Made by a program: the position numbers and the translations under genes. A stretch of 64,000 bases of DNA from CAVTJL01 sp963752325 (lineage in GTDB: Bacteria; Pseudomonadota; Alphaproteobacteria; Geminicoccales; Geminicoccaceae): the NCBI GenBank assembly GCA_963752325.1, contig CAVVXU010000005.1, positions 124,001 through 188,000 of the forward strand, written 5' to 3'. Under the pieces are notes generated by a model. The model ran no database searches. It saw nothing but the letters and a program-made list of their open reading frames with translations, and was not told the DNA's origin. This document shows positions 16,786 to 25,697 of this stretch, piece after piece; position 1 is the stretch's first letter; every line of letters begins with the position of its first letter.

Positions 16786-18618
16786 CTAGGCTGCCGCCTT
16801 CTCGCGCAACGCCGCCGTGGCGGCCGTGTCGACCGTAAGATCGTCGCCCTCGCCTGAGAAGACGACGCCATAGACGTCGCGCGCCCGCTCGACGCTCACC
16901 CAGCCCTCCTTGACGTCGTGAAGCACGCGCACGGGGTCGCGACGATGCGGCAGGCCGTAGCCACCGCCGGCGGCCGAATGGGAGACGGCATACTCGCCGG
17001 GCTCCAGCTTCAAGCCGTAGCAGCCCGGCAGCTCGGTGAGGCTGCCGTCATGCTCGCGCTTGAAGGCCGCGGAGAGGGCACCGGCACCGCCGCCGCGGGC
17101 GCCCAGAGCCGGGTTGATCGTGCCGTCGGCGGTGTAGATCACCTCCATCGAGCAGCCCTCGATCGGGCCGAACTCGGCATAGGCGGCCGGCGCGCCGCGA
17201 AACTCGCCCGGCCCTTCGCTGTCGGTGATGAGCCGACGCGCCTTGACGAAGATCGGGTGGTGCAGCTCGTCGACCTCGACGCTGTCCTGGCGGCAGAGGC
17301 CGGCATTGCCGACATGGATGATCGTCAGGAAGCCGTCGGTGACGCCGGTGCCGGCCCCGCCGGTAATACCGAGGAAGACCTGATTGACGAAAAGCTCGCC
17401 GTTGCGCGGGTCGCGGCCGGAGATGACCCCCATGGCCGGCGGCATGATCGGCCCGGTCTCCGCCATGCCGAAGCCGGGCGCGATCTCGGCGATGGCGCGC
17501 TGCACCGGGTTGGCGACACGATCGGCAAGGTTGGTCGTGGCGACGGAGCAGGAATGCGGGTGGCGGGGGATGCCGACGACGCAGTTCTCCCGCAGCAGCA
17601 CCTCGATGCGGCGGAAGCTGCCGGCGTTGACCGGCACGCTGTGGTCGACGATGCCGTTGTAGATGCCGACCATCGCCGCCGTATGCGCGCAGCCTTCGGA
17701 CAGGTTCAGGCCGCAGGGCTGGCAGTCGATATTGTCCCTGAGGTCGACGGTGATGCGGCCGTTTTCAGCGTCGATCTCGAGGTCGAGCTTGACCGGGATG
17801 CCATCCGGCACGCCGGGGAACGGGTCATGGGCGGAATGGACGGTGACCCTGCCGGAGGGCAGCCGGCCGATCGCGTCGACCATCTTGCGCTCGGAATAGT
17901 CGAACCAGGTCTGGGCATAGTCCTCGAGCGTGCCCCAGCCCACCTCGCGGCCGAGCTCGAGGAGCTCGCGCTCGCCGATGCGCACGGCACCGAGCGTCGC
18001 CAGATAGTCGCCCCACCACTGCTCCGGCACGCGGATGCGGGCACGGCACATGCGGATCAGATCCTCGTTGTCCCGGTAGCCCGACTGGATCTTCGCGGCC
18101 GAGAAGATGAGCGCACCTTCCTCATAGACGTCGGCGGCGTGGCCCATATAGGTCGTGGGGCGCGAGTTGCCGCAATCGGCCTGGTGCGCCTTCGCCAGCA
18201 CGAAGAAGCGGACGATCCCGTCGTCATCCACCACGGGAACGATGAGGCAGTGGTCGGCGGGGTGCGAATCGCCCTCGTAGGGACTGTTGTGCAGGAAGCA
18301 GTCGCCGGCCTTCAGCTCCGGATGATAGCTGCGCACGGCCCGGCACATCAGGTCCGGGCCGATCAGCGTATGGATCGGCAGGCTTTCGGCGGTGGCGAGA
18401 AGCTCGCAGTCCGCCGTGAGGATGACGCAGGAGAAGTCGTGCGCGGTGTTGAGGACGCCGGAGCGCGCGGTGCGAAAGAGCGTGTTTTGCATCTTGCGCG
18501 CGATGCTCTCCATGCGGTTGGAGATGATCGCGGTCCGCACGCCGGCATGCGACCAGCCCGACGCGTCCGTCGCCGGGACGGAAGGCTCGCTCCTGATGTC
18601 GGCTTCGGCAAGGCTCAT
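16786..18618 (-). CDS. Hydantoinase B / oxoprolinase family protein (copy 1)
   Basis: A 610-residue HyuB-family subunit. With HyuA it hydrolyses or carboxylates cyclic amides or ketone-type substrates in an ATP-dependent way. Hallmarks are RMESIARKMQNTLFRTARS, HNSPYEGDSHPADH, CGNSRPTTYMGHAADVYEEG and the C-terminal GGGYGLPHRRDPVRVLHDV. The ATG overlaps the stop of the second HyuB gene. It is clearly paralogous to that neighbour along the whole length, so this is a tandem duplication with diverged termini. Confidence 0.9.
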   Translation of the reverse strand: MSLAEADIRSEPSVPATDASGWSHAGVRTAIISNRMESIARKMQNTLFRTARSGVLNTAHDFSCVILTADCELLATAESLPIHTLIGPDLMCRAVRSYHPELKAGDCFLHNSPYEGDSHPADHCLIVPVVDDDGIVRFFVLAKAHQADCGNSRPTTYMGHAADVYEEGALIFSAAKIQSGYRDNEDLIRMCRARIRVPEQWWGDYLATLGAVRIGERELLELGREVGWGTLEDYAQTWFDYSERKMVDAIGRLPSGRVTVHSAHDPFPGVPDGIPVKLDLEIDAENGRITVDLRDNIDCQPCGLNLSEGCAHTAAMVGIYNGIVDHSVPVNAGSFRRIEVLLRENCVVGIPRHPHSCSVATTNLADRVANPVQRAIAEIAPGFGMAETGPIMPPAMGVISGRDPRNGELFVNQVFLGITGGAGTGVTDGFLTIIHVGNAGLCRQDSVEVDELHHPIFVKARRLITDSEGPGEFRGAPAAYAEFGPIEGCSMEVIYTADGTINPALGARGGGAGALSAAFKREHDGSLTELPGCYGLKLEPGEYAVSHSAAGGGYGLPHRRDPVRVLHDVKEGWVSVERARDVYGVVFSGEGDDLTVDTAATAALREKAAA

Positions 18619-20441
18619 GCGACCTTTTCCTTCTGCTCGTCGCCATCGCGCAGGCTGGCGCGCCGTGCTGCGGTGGCGGCCAGATCGACCGCCAGCGTGC
18701 CGTCCGCGACCGATCCCGACGTGACAACGCCGTAGACCTCGGCCGCGCGCTCAGCACTGATCCAGCCTTCGGCGATGTCGTGGAGGACGCGCGCCGTGTC
18801 GCGCTCGACCGGCGGCCCGTAGCCGCCCCCGCCGGCGGAGTAGGACACCACACGCTCGCCCGACTGAAGCGTGACGCCATAGCAGGCGGGTAGGTCGGTC
18901 AGGCTGCCGTCGCGCTCGCGCTTCATGGCCTTTGCCGGCCCGCCGGTACCGCCGCCGCGGGCACCGGCCGCGGCATTGATCGTGCCGTCGGCCGTGTAGA
19001 GCACCTTCATGGTGCAGCCGTCGACCGGGCCGAACTCGGCATAGGCCGACGGCGCGCCGCGGAACGTGCCGGCACCTTCCGTATCGGTCATCAGGTGCCG
19101 GGTCTTGACGAAGATCGGGTGATGCAGCTCGTCGACCTCCACGCAATCGATGCGGCACATGCCGGCATTGCCCGCGTGGATGATCGACAGGAACCCATCG
19201 GTCACCGGGGTGCCAGCCCCCCCGGTCACGCCGATATGGACTTGGTTGACGAAGGGCTCGTCATCGTTGCGCGGGTCGCGGCCCGAGATCACGCCCATGC
19301 CGGGCGGCTGGATCGGCCCGGTCTCGCCCATGCCGAAGCCGGGTGCGATCTCCGCGATCGCGCGCTGGACCGGATTAGACACGCGGTCGGCGAGGTTCGT
19401 CGTCGCCACCGAGCAGGAGGCCGGATGGCGCGGGATGCCGACGCAGCAATTCTCCCTGACCAACACATCGAGACGGCGGAAGCTGCCGGCATTGGCCGGC
19501 ACGCTGTGGTCGATGATACCGTTGTAGATGCCCACCATCGCGGCACTGATCGAGGTGCCTTCGGTGAGGTTGAGGCCGGAAGGCTGGCAGTCGGGATTGT
19601 CGCGCAGATCGATGATGATCCTCGCATTGGCCGAGTCCACCGTCACGTCGACCGTCGTCGGAATGCCGTCGGGCACTCCCGGGAACGGATCGTGCGCCGT
19701 GTGCACGACGGTGCGGCCGCTCGGCAGCTTCCGCAGCGCATCGATCATCTTGCCTTCCGAGTAGTCGAACCACGCCTCGGCGTAGTCCTCGAGCGTGTCC
19801 CATCCGACCTCGCGGCCGAGGTCCAAGAGCTCGCGCTCGCCGATACGCACCGAGCCGAGCGAGGCCAGATAGTCGCCCCACCATTGCTCGGGCACACGGA
19901 TGCGCGCCTTGCACATGCGAATGATGTCGTCGTTGTTCTTGTAGTCCGATTGGACCTTCGTCGCCGAGAAGATGAGCGCCCCTTCCTCGTAGACGTCGAC
20001 GACGTCGCCGAGATAGGTCGTCGGCCGCGAGTTGCCGCAGTCCGCCTGATGCGCCTTGGCGAGCACGAAGAAGCGCAGGACGCCGTCGTCATCGACGACC
20101 GGGACGATGAGATTGTGGTCGGCCGCGTGCGAGTTGCCCTCGTAGGGGCTGTTGTGAAGGAAGCAATCGCCGCGGCGCAGCTCCGGATGGTGCCGCATGA
20201 TCGCCTTGCACATGAGATCCGGGCCGATCAGCGTGTGGATCGGCAGGCTCTCCGCCGCGGCCAGCAGCCTGCAGTCGGCGGTCAGGATGACGCAGGAGAA
20301 GTCATGCGCGGTGTTGAGGATGCCGGAGCGCGCGGTGCGAAAGAGCGTGTTTTGCATCTTGCGCGCGATGCTCTCCATGCGGCTCGAGAGAATGGCCGTG
20401 CGGACGCCGTCGCGAAGCGGCCTGGGAGACTGGGTATCCAT
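18615..20441 (-). CDS. Hydantoinase B / oxoprolinase family protein (copy 2)
   Basis: A 608-residue HyuB subunit starting MDTQSPRPLRDGVRTAIL. The start at 20441 has GAGGGG eight bases upstream; an apparent extension to 20705 is shadow of hyuA. It shares nearly every motif with copy 1 (CVILTADC, HTLIGPDLMCKAI, GNSRPTTYLGDVVDVYEEG, GPPVERDTARVLHD). An 11-bp gap separates it from hyuA, and ATGA coupling links it to copy 1. Two B subunits with one A could form a mixed complex or two enzymes of different specificity. Confidence 0.9.
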   Translation of the reverse strand: MDTQSPRPLRDGVRTAILSSRMESIARKMQNTLFRTARSGILNTAHDFSCVILTADCRLLAAAESLPIHTLIGPDLMCKAIMRHHPELRRGDCFLHNSPYEGNSHAADHNLIVPVVDDDGVLRFFVLAKAHQADCGNSRPTTYLGDVVDVYEEGALIFSATKVQSDYKNNDDIIRMCKARIRVPEQWWGDYLASLGSVRIGERELLDLGREVGWDTLEDYAEAWFDYSEGKMIDALRKLPSGRTVVHTAHDPFPGVPDGIPTTVDVTVDSANARIIIDLRDNPDCQPSGLNLTEGTSISAAMVGIYNGIIDHSVPANAGSFRRLDVLVRENCCVGIPRHPASCSVATTNLADRVSNPVQRAIAEIAPGFGMGETGPIQPPGMGVISGRDPRNDDEPFVNQVHIGVTGGAGTPVTDGFLSIIHAGNAGMCRIDCVEVDELHHPIFVKTRHLMTDTEGAGTFRGAPSAYAEFGPVDGCTMKVLYTADGTINAAAGARGGGTGGPAKAMKRERDGSLTDLPACYGVTLQSGERVVSYSAGGGGYGPPVERDTARVLHDIAEGWISAERAAEVYGVVTSGSVADGTLAVDLAATAARRASLRDGDEQKEKVA

Positions 20442-20452
20442 GCTCGTGCCCC

Positions 20453-22531
20453 TCAGAACGTCACGCTCAGGCCGCCGCCCGCGGTGCGGCGGGCGCTGGT
20501 GCCGGGGTCGACGACCACGGTCGTGAAGGAGGATTCGATGATCGCAGGCCCGGCGGCCGGCTGGTCCGGCTCCATGGTCTCGAAGCGCACGACGTCGGCC
20601 TCGACCCAGCCGGTATCCACGAAGTAGACCTTCCGCCTCGAGGTGATGGGCTTGGTCGCGTCGGGGCTCGCAAGGCGCCCCGAATTGCCCTCGCGCAGGC
20701 GACAACGCACCTTCGCCCGCCAGGTCACAAGCTCGACCTCCGAATGCGGATCGCTGATCTCGAAGATCATCTTGTGCGTCTCGTGGAACGTCCGCTTCAG
20801 GGCGGCGAGATCCGCCTCATCCGTCAGCCGGCGCACCGTCATCGGCACCTCGATCTCCCAGATCTGGTGCGGGTAGCGCGCCTCCACCGAGAACTCGATG
20901 ATTGCCTCGAGAGCGCCCTCGCCCGGGCCGTTGGCGAAGACCTCGCACCGCGCCTCCAGCGCTTCCAGCACCGCGTTGACCTCGTCGAAGGCAAAACGGT
21001 TGCTCGTCGTGAAGAGCATCTGCGCGTAGTCGGAGGAAAGCTCCGACATCAGCGCGCCCGCGGCGCTGAGCACGGCGCCGGTCTCGGGAATGAGCACCCC
21101 GGAGCAGCCGAGGCGCCGGCCGACCGCGACCGCATTCAGCCCCGCAGCACCGCCGCCGCCGATCAGGACGGCGGAGGTCGGGTCGATACCCTGGTTGACC
21201 GTGATCTCACTGATCGCGCCCACCATCTTCTCGGAGGCGAGTGCCATCACGGCCGCCGCCGTCTCCTCGACGGAAAGCCCGATCCTGTCGGCCACCTTCT
21301 CCTTCAGCGCCGCTTCCGCGGCGTCGCGGTCGAGCGCCATCGCGCCGCCGAGGAAAAAGTCCGGATCGATGTAGCCCAGGATCAGCGCGCAGTCGGTCAC
21401 CGTCGGCTCCGTGCCGCCCTTACCGTAAGCGACCGGGCCGGGCACCGAGCCTGCGCTGCGCGGACCGACCTGCAGAAGGCCGCCGCTGTCGACCCAGGCG
21501 ATCGAGCCGCCGCCCGCCCCGATGCTTTTCACGTCGACGGACGGAAAGCCGGTCATGTGGCCGCGGAAACGCTGGCCGAGCCAGGTCTCGCGGGTCCAGG
21601 GGATCCGCCCGTCGCGGACCAAGCTGACGTCGTAGCTGGTCCCGCCCGTGTCCGCGACGATGGCCGCCGCATTGTCGAAATCGCGCATCGCGAAGAAGCG
21701 GCCGGCGACCGGGGCCATCGACGGGCCGGAGTTGATGGAGTGGATCGGGGCACGCGCCACGGCCTCCGCATCCATGATGCCGCCGCCAGACGTCACCATC
21801 AGCGTGCGGCCGGAGAAGCCCGCCTCGCGCAACCGCCGCGTCAGGCCGTCGAGGTAGCTGAACATCAGTGGCTTCAGCGAGGCGTCGATCACCGTCGCCG
21901 AGGCGCGCCGGTATTCCCGCAGCGTCGGATTGAGCTCGTGCGAGAGTGTGAGCGCGATCTCCGGGGCATGCTCCGCCAGGAGCTCGCCGATGCGCCGCTC
22001 GTGCGTGCCGTTCATCACCGACCACAGCAGACAGACGCCGACGGCCTCGACCTTGTGGGCCTTGAGCGTCTCGATCACCGCAAGCACGGCATTCTCGTCG
22101 AGCGGCTGGACCACCCGGCCCGTGGCGTCGATCCGCTCCGGAATCTCGAAGGTGAGCCGGCGCGGCACATAGGGCTCGGGATAGGGCACGGAGAAGTTGA
22201 AGGGCTCGATCCGCCCGCCCTCACGGATCACCAGAATGTCGGGATGCCCCTCGGTCGTGAGGAAGGCGGTCTTGGCGGTGTTGCCGGTGAGGATAGCGTT
22301 TATCGCCCGCGTCGTGCCGTGCACGAACATGCTGGCGCGGCCGAGAAACTCCTTCGTCGGCTGGCGATAGTGAGCGGCCGCGAGGCCCAGCGCGTCGAGC
22401 ACGCCACGCACCGGATCGTCGGGTGTCGTCGAGGATTTGAACAACCTGATCTCGTCCCCGTCCTCCACGACGAGATCCGTAAACGTGCCACCGGTATCGC
22501 ATGCCAGCCGCATCATCCCCGCGCCCTTCAT
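20453..22531 (-). CDS. Hydantoinase A / oxoprolinase family protein (HyuA)
   Basis: A 692-residue ATP-dependent HyuA subunit with the ASKHA-type fold. It opens with the phosphate loop RLACDTGGTFTDLVVEDG, then FVHGTTRAINAILTG, a second nucleotide segment IVADTGGTSYDVSLV, IGAGGGSIAWVDSGG and VLIGGGGAAGLNAVAVG. The start at 22531 is preceded by GGAGGAG; a longer frame runs into the operator region. It heads the leftward operon under several TGTGATCACA sites. Candidate substrates are hydantoins, 5-oxoproline-like lactams or N-methylhydantoin; the sequence alone does not decide. Confidence 0.9.
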   Translation of the reverse strand: MKGAGMMRLACDTGGTFTDLVVEDGDEIRLFKSSTTPDDPVRGVLDALGLAAAHYRQPTKEFLGRASMFVHGTTRAINAILTGNTAKTAFLTTEGHPDILVIREGGRIEPFNFSVPYPEPYVPRRLTFEIPERIDATGRVVQPLDENAVLAVIETLKAHKVEAVGVCLLWSVMNGTHERRIGELLAEHAPEIALTLSHELNPTLREYRRASATVIDASLKPLMFSYLDGLTRRLREAGFSGRTLMVTSGGGIMDAEAVARAPIHSINSGPSMAPVAGRFFAMRDFDNAAAIVADTGGTSYDVSLVRDGRIPWTRETWLGQRFRGHMTGFPSVDVKSIGAGGGSIAWVDSGGLLQVGPRSAGSVPGPVAYGKGGTEPTVTDCALILGYIDPDFFLGGAMALDRDAAEAALKEKVADRIGLSVEETAAAVMALASEKMVGAISEITVNQGIDPTSAVLIGGGGAAGLNAVAVGRRLGCSGVLIPETGAVLSAAGALMSELSSDYAQMLFTTSNRFAFDEVNAVLEALEARCEVFANGPGEGALEAIIEFSVEARYPHQIWEIEVPMTVRRLTDEADLAALKRTFHETHKMIFEISDPHSEVELVTWRAKVRCRLREGNSGRLASPDATKPITSRRKVYFVDTGWVEADVVRFETMEPDQPAAGPAIIESSFTTVVVDPGTSARRTAGGGLSVTF

Positions 22532-22572
22532 CAACTCCTCCGCCTTGTGATCTCCAGCGATGCCTGCCAACG

Positions 22573-22582
22573 TGTGATCACA
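22573..22582. promoter_or_regulatory. Operator TGTGATCACA, site 1 of the divergent hyu/groEL-like region
   Basis: A perfect 10-bp palindrome in the 188-bp gap between hyuA and the GroEL-like gene. Degenerate relatives flank it: TGTGATCTCC at 22546-22555 and TGTGATCGCG at 22595-22604. Its centre is 100 bp upstream of the -12 GC of the putative sigma-54 promoter of the GroEL-like gene. Confidence 0.72.
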
Positions 22583-22617
22583 TGGCACTGTAGGTGTGAT
22601 CGCGCCGCAAACGCCAG

Positions 22618-22631
22618 ACTGTGATCACAGT
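22618..22631. promoter_or_regulatory. Operator ACTGTGATCACAGT, site 2 of the divergent region
   Basis: A perfect 14-bp palindrome with the same TGTGATCACA core (22620-22629), 47 bp from site 1. Confidence 0.75.
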
Positions 22632-22663
22632 GCAAGAGCCATGCCATTGATTGGCCGCCTCCT

Positions 22664-22679
22664 TGGCACGCCGCGTGCA
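22664..22679 (+). promoter_or_regulatory. Putative sigma-54 promoter of the GroEL-like gene
   Basis: TGGCACG (22664-22670), then after four bases GTGCA; the -24 GG (22665-22666) and -12 GC (22677-22678) are separated by exactly 10 bp. The consensus is TGGCACG-N4-TTGC; only the first T of the -12 box differs. Confidence 0.5.
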
Positions 22680-22719
22680 AGGCGCTGCTCTCAGTTCGGC
22701 CAATCGTGAAAGGATGTCG

Positions 22720-24309
22720 ATGGCGGCGAAGATCGTTCGGTTGGGCAGCGAAGCCGTCGCCCCGCTGGTACAAGGTGTGGATATCGCTGCGGACCTCGTC
22801 GCCACGACCCTCGGGCCCGCGGGGCGCGCGGTCCTCGTCGGCCGCTCGCATGCCGCCCCCCTCATGCTGCGCAAGGGCTATGCGATCGTCCAGAATCTTG
22901 ACCTCGCGGACAGGGGCCTCCAGGTCGGCGTGCTCGCCATGCGCGACCTCGCCTGGCGCACGACGGACGAGGTCGGGGACGGCACAAGCACGGCGATCGT
23001 TATGGCACGCGCGTTCCTGCGTGCAGGGCAACGCGCCGTTCTTGCCGGTGTGCCGCCCGCCGAGTCCCAGGCGGTGATCGACGCGCATTGCCATAGGGTC
23101 GTGGCCGGGCTCGAGGCTGCTTCCCGGCCGGTCGCGGGCGAGGCGGAGCTCGTCCGCATCGCCACGCAGGCGGCCGGCGGCGACCAAGCGATCGGCAAGC
23201 TGATGGCCGGCGCTCATATCCAGGCGGGCCTTGATGGTCTCGTCATTGTGGAAGAGGGCAACGAAGCCGCGGACCATGTCCAATGCGAGGCCGGCCTGCA
23301 TTTCGATCAGGGCTGGCTGTCGCCGTATTTCGCCGACCCGGAGACGCAGCGCGTCGAGATCGACGACCCGCTGATCCTGCTGCACCTCGGGCCGATCAAC
23401 GATCTGGGGTCGATCATGCCGGCGCTGCAGATGATCGCCAAGGCCGACCGTGGGCTCGTGCTGATCGCCGAATCCGTCGGTGGCGACGCGCTCTCGACGC
23501 TGATCGTGAATAAACAGCGGGCCGGGTTCAAGGTCGCCGCGGTGAAGGCCCCGGGCGTCGGCCCATGGCGCCAGCTCATGCTCGAGGATATTGCTGTCGC
23601 AACCGGAGGGATGGTCATCGCCGAGCAGCTCGGCACGAGCCTCGAGCATCTGCGGCCGCAGATGGCCGGCCGCGCGCAGAAGGTGCGTATCACGCGCGCG
23701 GACACGACCATCATCGGCGGCAGAGGCAGCGCCGAGGCGCTCGAGGGCCGCACGAGGGAGATTAGGGACGCCATAACGCGGGAGAGGCATCTCAGCTTCG
23801 ACCGCGAGCAGCACTGCAAGCGCCTTGCCCGCCTCAAGGCCGGCATCGCAACAGTGCGGGTCGGCGGCATCACCGAGACGGAGATCTCGCAGCGGCTGGA
23901 TCGCGCCAAGGCAGCGTCGGCAGCCGTGCGCGCGGCACAGGCGGATGGCGTTCTCCTCGGCGGAGCGGCGGCGCTCGTTCGCGCCGGCAGGCGCGCCGAG
24001 CCGTGCCTGCCGGCGGGCCTTGCCGGCCGCCTCGTCGGGCAGGCGTTCGCCGCGGCTCTTGGCGCCCCGCTTCAGGCGATCGCCGGCAATGCAGGCGTCG
24101 ACGGAAGGTCCGTGGTCCACCGCCTGGCGAGCGACGACAAGGAGATCTGCTTCGATGCCGAGACTCTGCGCTTCGTGGCGCCCGACGCGCTTCTCGACCC
24201 TCTTGCCGTGCTGAGGGCTGCGCTCGTCAACAGCGTGTCGCAAGGCAGCCGCCTGCTCAGCGTCGGCGCCTCGCTCGCGCTGGCCGATCGTGCTGTGGCG
24301 AAAAACTAG
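22720..24309 (+). CDS. Divergent GroEL/Cpn60 paralog lacking both ATP-hydrolysis aspartates
   Basis: A 529-residue group I chaperonin relative that aligns with E. coli GroEL almost without gaps. It keeps LGPAGR (32-36), the Mg/ATP loop GDGTSTA with D87, the apical patch W199, Y203, F204, KVAAVKAPGVG, and GVLLGG near 410-415. However, position 52 is K (D in GroEL) and position 398 is A (D in GroEL); these are the two residues GroEL needs for ATP hydrolysis. The C-terminal GGM tail is absent and no groES is adjacent. The start at 22720 has AAAGG six bases upstream; ATG 22714 is possible. It sits between hydantoinase and transporter genes under shared operators, suggesting a dedicated folding or scaffolding role. 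Confidence 0.85.
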   Translation: MAAKIVRLGSEAVAPLVQGVDIAADLVATTLGPAGRAVLVGRSHAAPLMLRKGYAIVQNLDLADRGLQVGVLAMRDLAWRTTDEVGDGTSTAIVMARAFLRAGQRAVLAGVPPAESQAVIDAHCHRVVAGLEAASRPVAGEAELVRIATQAAGGDQAIGKLMAGAHIQAGLDGLVIVEEGNEAADHVQCEAGLHFDQGWLSPYFADPETQRVEIDDPLILLHLGPINDLGSIMPALQMIAKADRGLVLIAESVGGDALSTLIVNKQRAGFKVAAVKAPGVGPWRQLMLEDIAVATGGMVIAEQLGTSLEHLRPQMAGRAQKVRITRADTTIIGGRGSAEALEGRTREIRDAITRERHLSFDREQHCKRLARLKAGIATVRVGGITETEISQRLDRAKAASAAVRAAQADGVLLGGAAALVRAGRRAEPCLPAGLAGRLVGQAFAAALGAPLQAIAGNAGVDGRSVVHRLASDDKEICFDAETLRFVAPDALLDPLAVLRAALVNSVSQGSRLLSVGASLALADRAVAKN

Positions 24310-24325
24310 GCGCCGCCGCACGATC

Positions 24326-24335
24326 TGTGATCACA
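24326..24335. promoter_or_regulatory. Operator TGTGATCACA upstream of the PotA-like gene
   Basis: A perfect copy, overlapped by a second palindrome CACAATTGTG (24332-24341). Its centre is 101 bp upstream of the -12 GC of the sigma-54 promoter at 24418, almost the same distance as site 1 of the GroEL-like gene. Confidence 0.72.
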
Positions 24336-24417
24336 ATTGTGTGGCGCGGACGGTCGCGGCGAAGCACACTCGCGGCTCATACGACACTGTCGGCGAGCTT
24401 CGGCACCGGCACCAGTC

Positions 24418-24434
24418 TGGCACGGGCATTGCTT
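24418..24434 (+). promoter_or_regulatory. Sigma-54 promoter of the PotA-like operon
   Basis: TGGCACG-N4-TTGCTT, an exact match to the -24/-12 consensus with correct GG-N10-GC spacing. It lies 37 bp before the ATG at 24471, in the 161-bp gap after the GroEL-like gene. Confidence 0.68.
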
Positions 24435-24444
24435 CGTGATCACA
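24435..24444. promoter_or_regulatory. Operator CGTGATCACA at the predicted transcription start
   Basis: One mismatch to the TGTGATCACA core. It immediately follows the -12 box, so a bound protein would cover the predicted start of transcription of the transporter operon. Confidence 0.6.
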
Positions 24445-24470
24445 ACACGGATGACGTCGAGAGGTGCTGA

Positions 24471-25631
24471 ATGCCGCAGGACGCAATCGCCCTTGCCCCC
24501 GCAAGCGCCTCCAGCGAGCCGGCGGCGACTGCGCCATCTGCGTCCGCCTCTGCCGCGATCCAGCCGATGCTGGAAGTTGTCAACGCCGTCCATGCCTATG
24601 ATGGGGTGGTGGCGCTCGATGGCGTCTCCGTCACGGCAGGGCCCGGCGAGTTCCTGACAATCCTGGGCGAGAGCGGCTCGGGCAAGACGACCCTGCTGCG
24701 GCTCATCTCCGGGCTCGAGGCGCCCTACCAGATCGACGCGCTCAGGCTGAACGGCGTCGATGTCCGCGAGGTGCCGGCCTTCCTGCGCGACTGCACCACG
24801 GTGTTCCAGAGCTACGCGCTGTTCCCGCACATGAGCGTCGGCGCCAACGTCGCCTACGGGCTGAAGGTGCGGGGCGTGGCGGCGGCGGAGCGCGAGCGGC
24901 GCGCCATGGAGGCGCTGAAGCTCGTCCGGCTCGCCGACAAGCACGACCGCAAGATCCACCAGCTGAGCGGCGGCGAGCGTCAGCGCGTGGCGCTCGCCCG
25001 CGCGCTAGTGCCGCGCCCCTCGATCCTCCTGCTCGACGAGCCGCTGGGCGCCCTCGACGAGAAGCTGCGCGTCGACATGCAGGTGGAGCTGATGGACATC
25101 CACAAGCGGCTCGGCATGACCTTCGTCTACGTGACCCACAGCCAGGAAGAAGCGCTGACGATGAGCGATCGCATCATCCTCATGCGCAAGGGCAAGATCG
25201 AGCAGGCGGGGCCGCCCTCGGCGATCTTCGACCGCCCCGTCAGCCGCTTCGCCGCAAGCTTCATGGGGGTGGAGAACCTGATGGACGGCGAGCTCGTCTC
25301 GCTGGACGGCCACAAGGCCGTGGCGCGGGTCGGGGCGGTGACCGTGTCGGGCCGCTGGTCCGGCAAGGCCAGCCAGGGTCCCGGCGCCAAGGTCGCCGTC
25401 GGCGTCCGCGCCGAGCGCCTCAACATCGCCGACGACGAGCCGAGGGCGGCAGACATCAACACGCTCCCCTGTCAGCTCGATGGCGCGATCTACAAGGGCA
25501 AGTATCTCGACCGCAACGTCATCACCGCGATCGGGCCGATGAAGGTGCGGCTCTGGGATTCCCGGTCCTCTGCCGGCGGCAAGAGCTACGTCTGGTGGAA
25601 GACCGACGAATGCATGGTCATGAGCGTCTGA
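24471..25631 (+). CDS. ABC transporter ATPase (PotA-like)
   Basis: A 386-residue ATPase for a PotABCD-type importer. After an Ala/Ser-rich 30-residue lead come Walker A GESGSGKTTLLR, Q-loop VFQSYALFPHMSVG, signature LSGGERQR, Walker B ILLLDEPLGALDEKLR, switch His YVTHSQEEA and a C-terminal TOBE region (VGVRAERLNI). GAGAGG precedes the ATG. First gene of ATPase, SBP, permease, permease, behind a sigma-54 promoter, which suggests nitrogen-limited expression. Confidence 0.9.
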   Translation: MPQDAIALAPASASSEPAATAPSASASAAIQPMLEVVNAVHAYDGVVALDGVSVTAGPGEFLTILGESGSGKTTLLRLISGLEAPYQIDALRLNGVDVREVPAFLRDCTTVFQSYALFPHMSVGANVAYGLKVRGVAAAERERRAMEALKLVRLADKHDRKIHQLSGGERQRVALARALVPRPSILLLDEPLGALDEKLRVDMQVELMDIHKRLGMTFVYVTHSQEEALTMSDRIILMRKGKIEQAGPPSAIFDRPVSRFAASFMGVENLMDGELVSLDGHKAVARVGAVTVSGRWSGKASQGPGAKVAVGVRAERLNIADDEPRAADINTLPCQLDGAIYKGKYLDRNVITAIGPMKVRLWDSRSSAGGKSYVWWKTDECMVMSV

Positions 25632-25697
25632 GCGCCCACGCATAGCGTCATCGCCGGCACCGCCCTCACCGGGAGCTCGGCACATCTGGAGAAGCCG

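Noticed and set aside
20441..20705. An 88-residue N-terminal extension of the second HyuB
   Set aside because: It overlaps hyuA in another frame and lacks HyuB similarity, while ATG 20441 has a good ribosome site.
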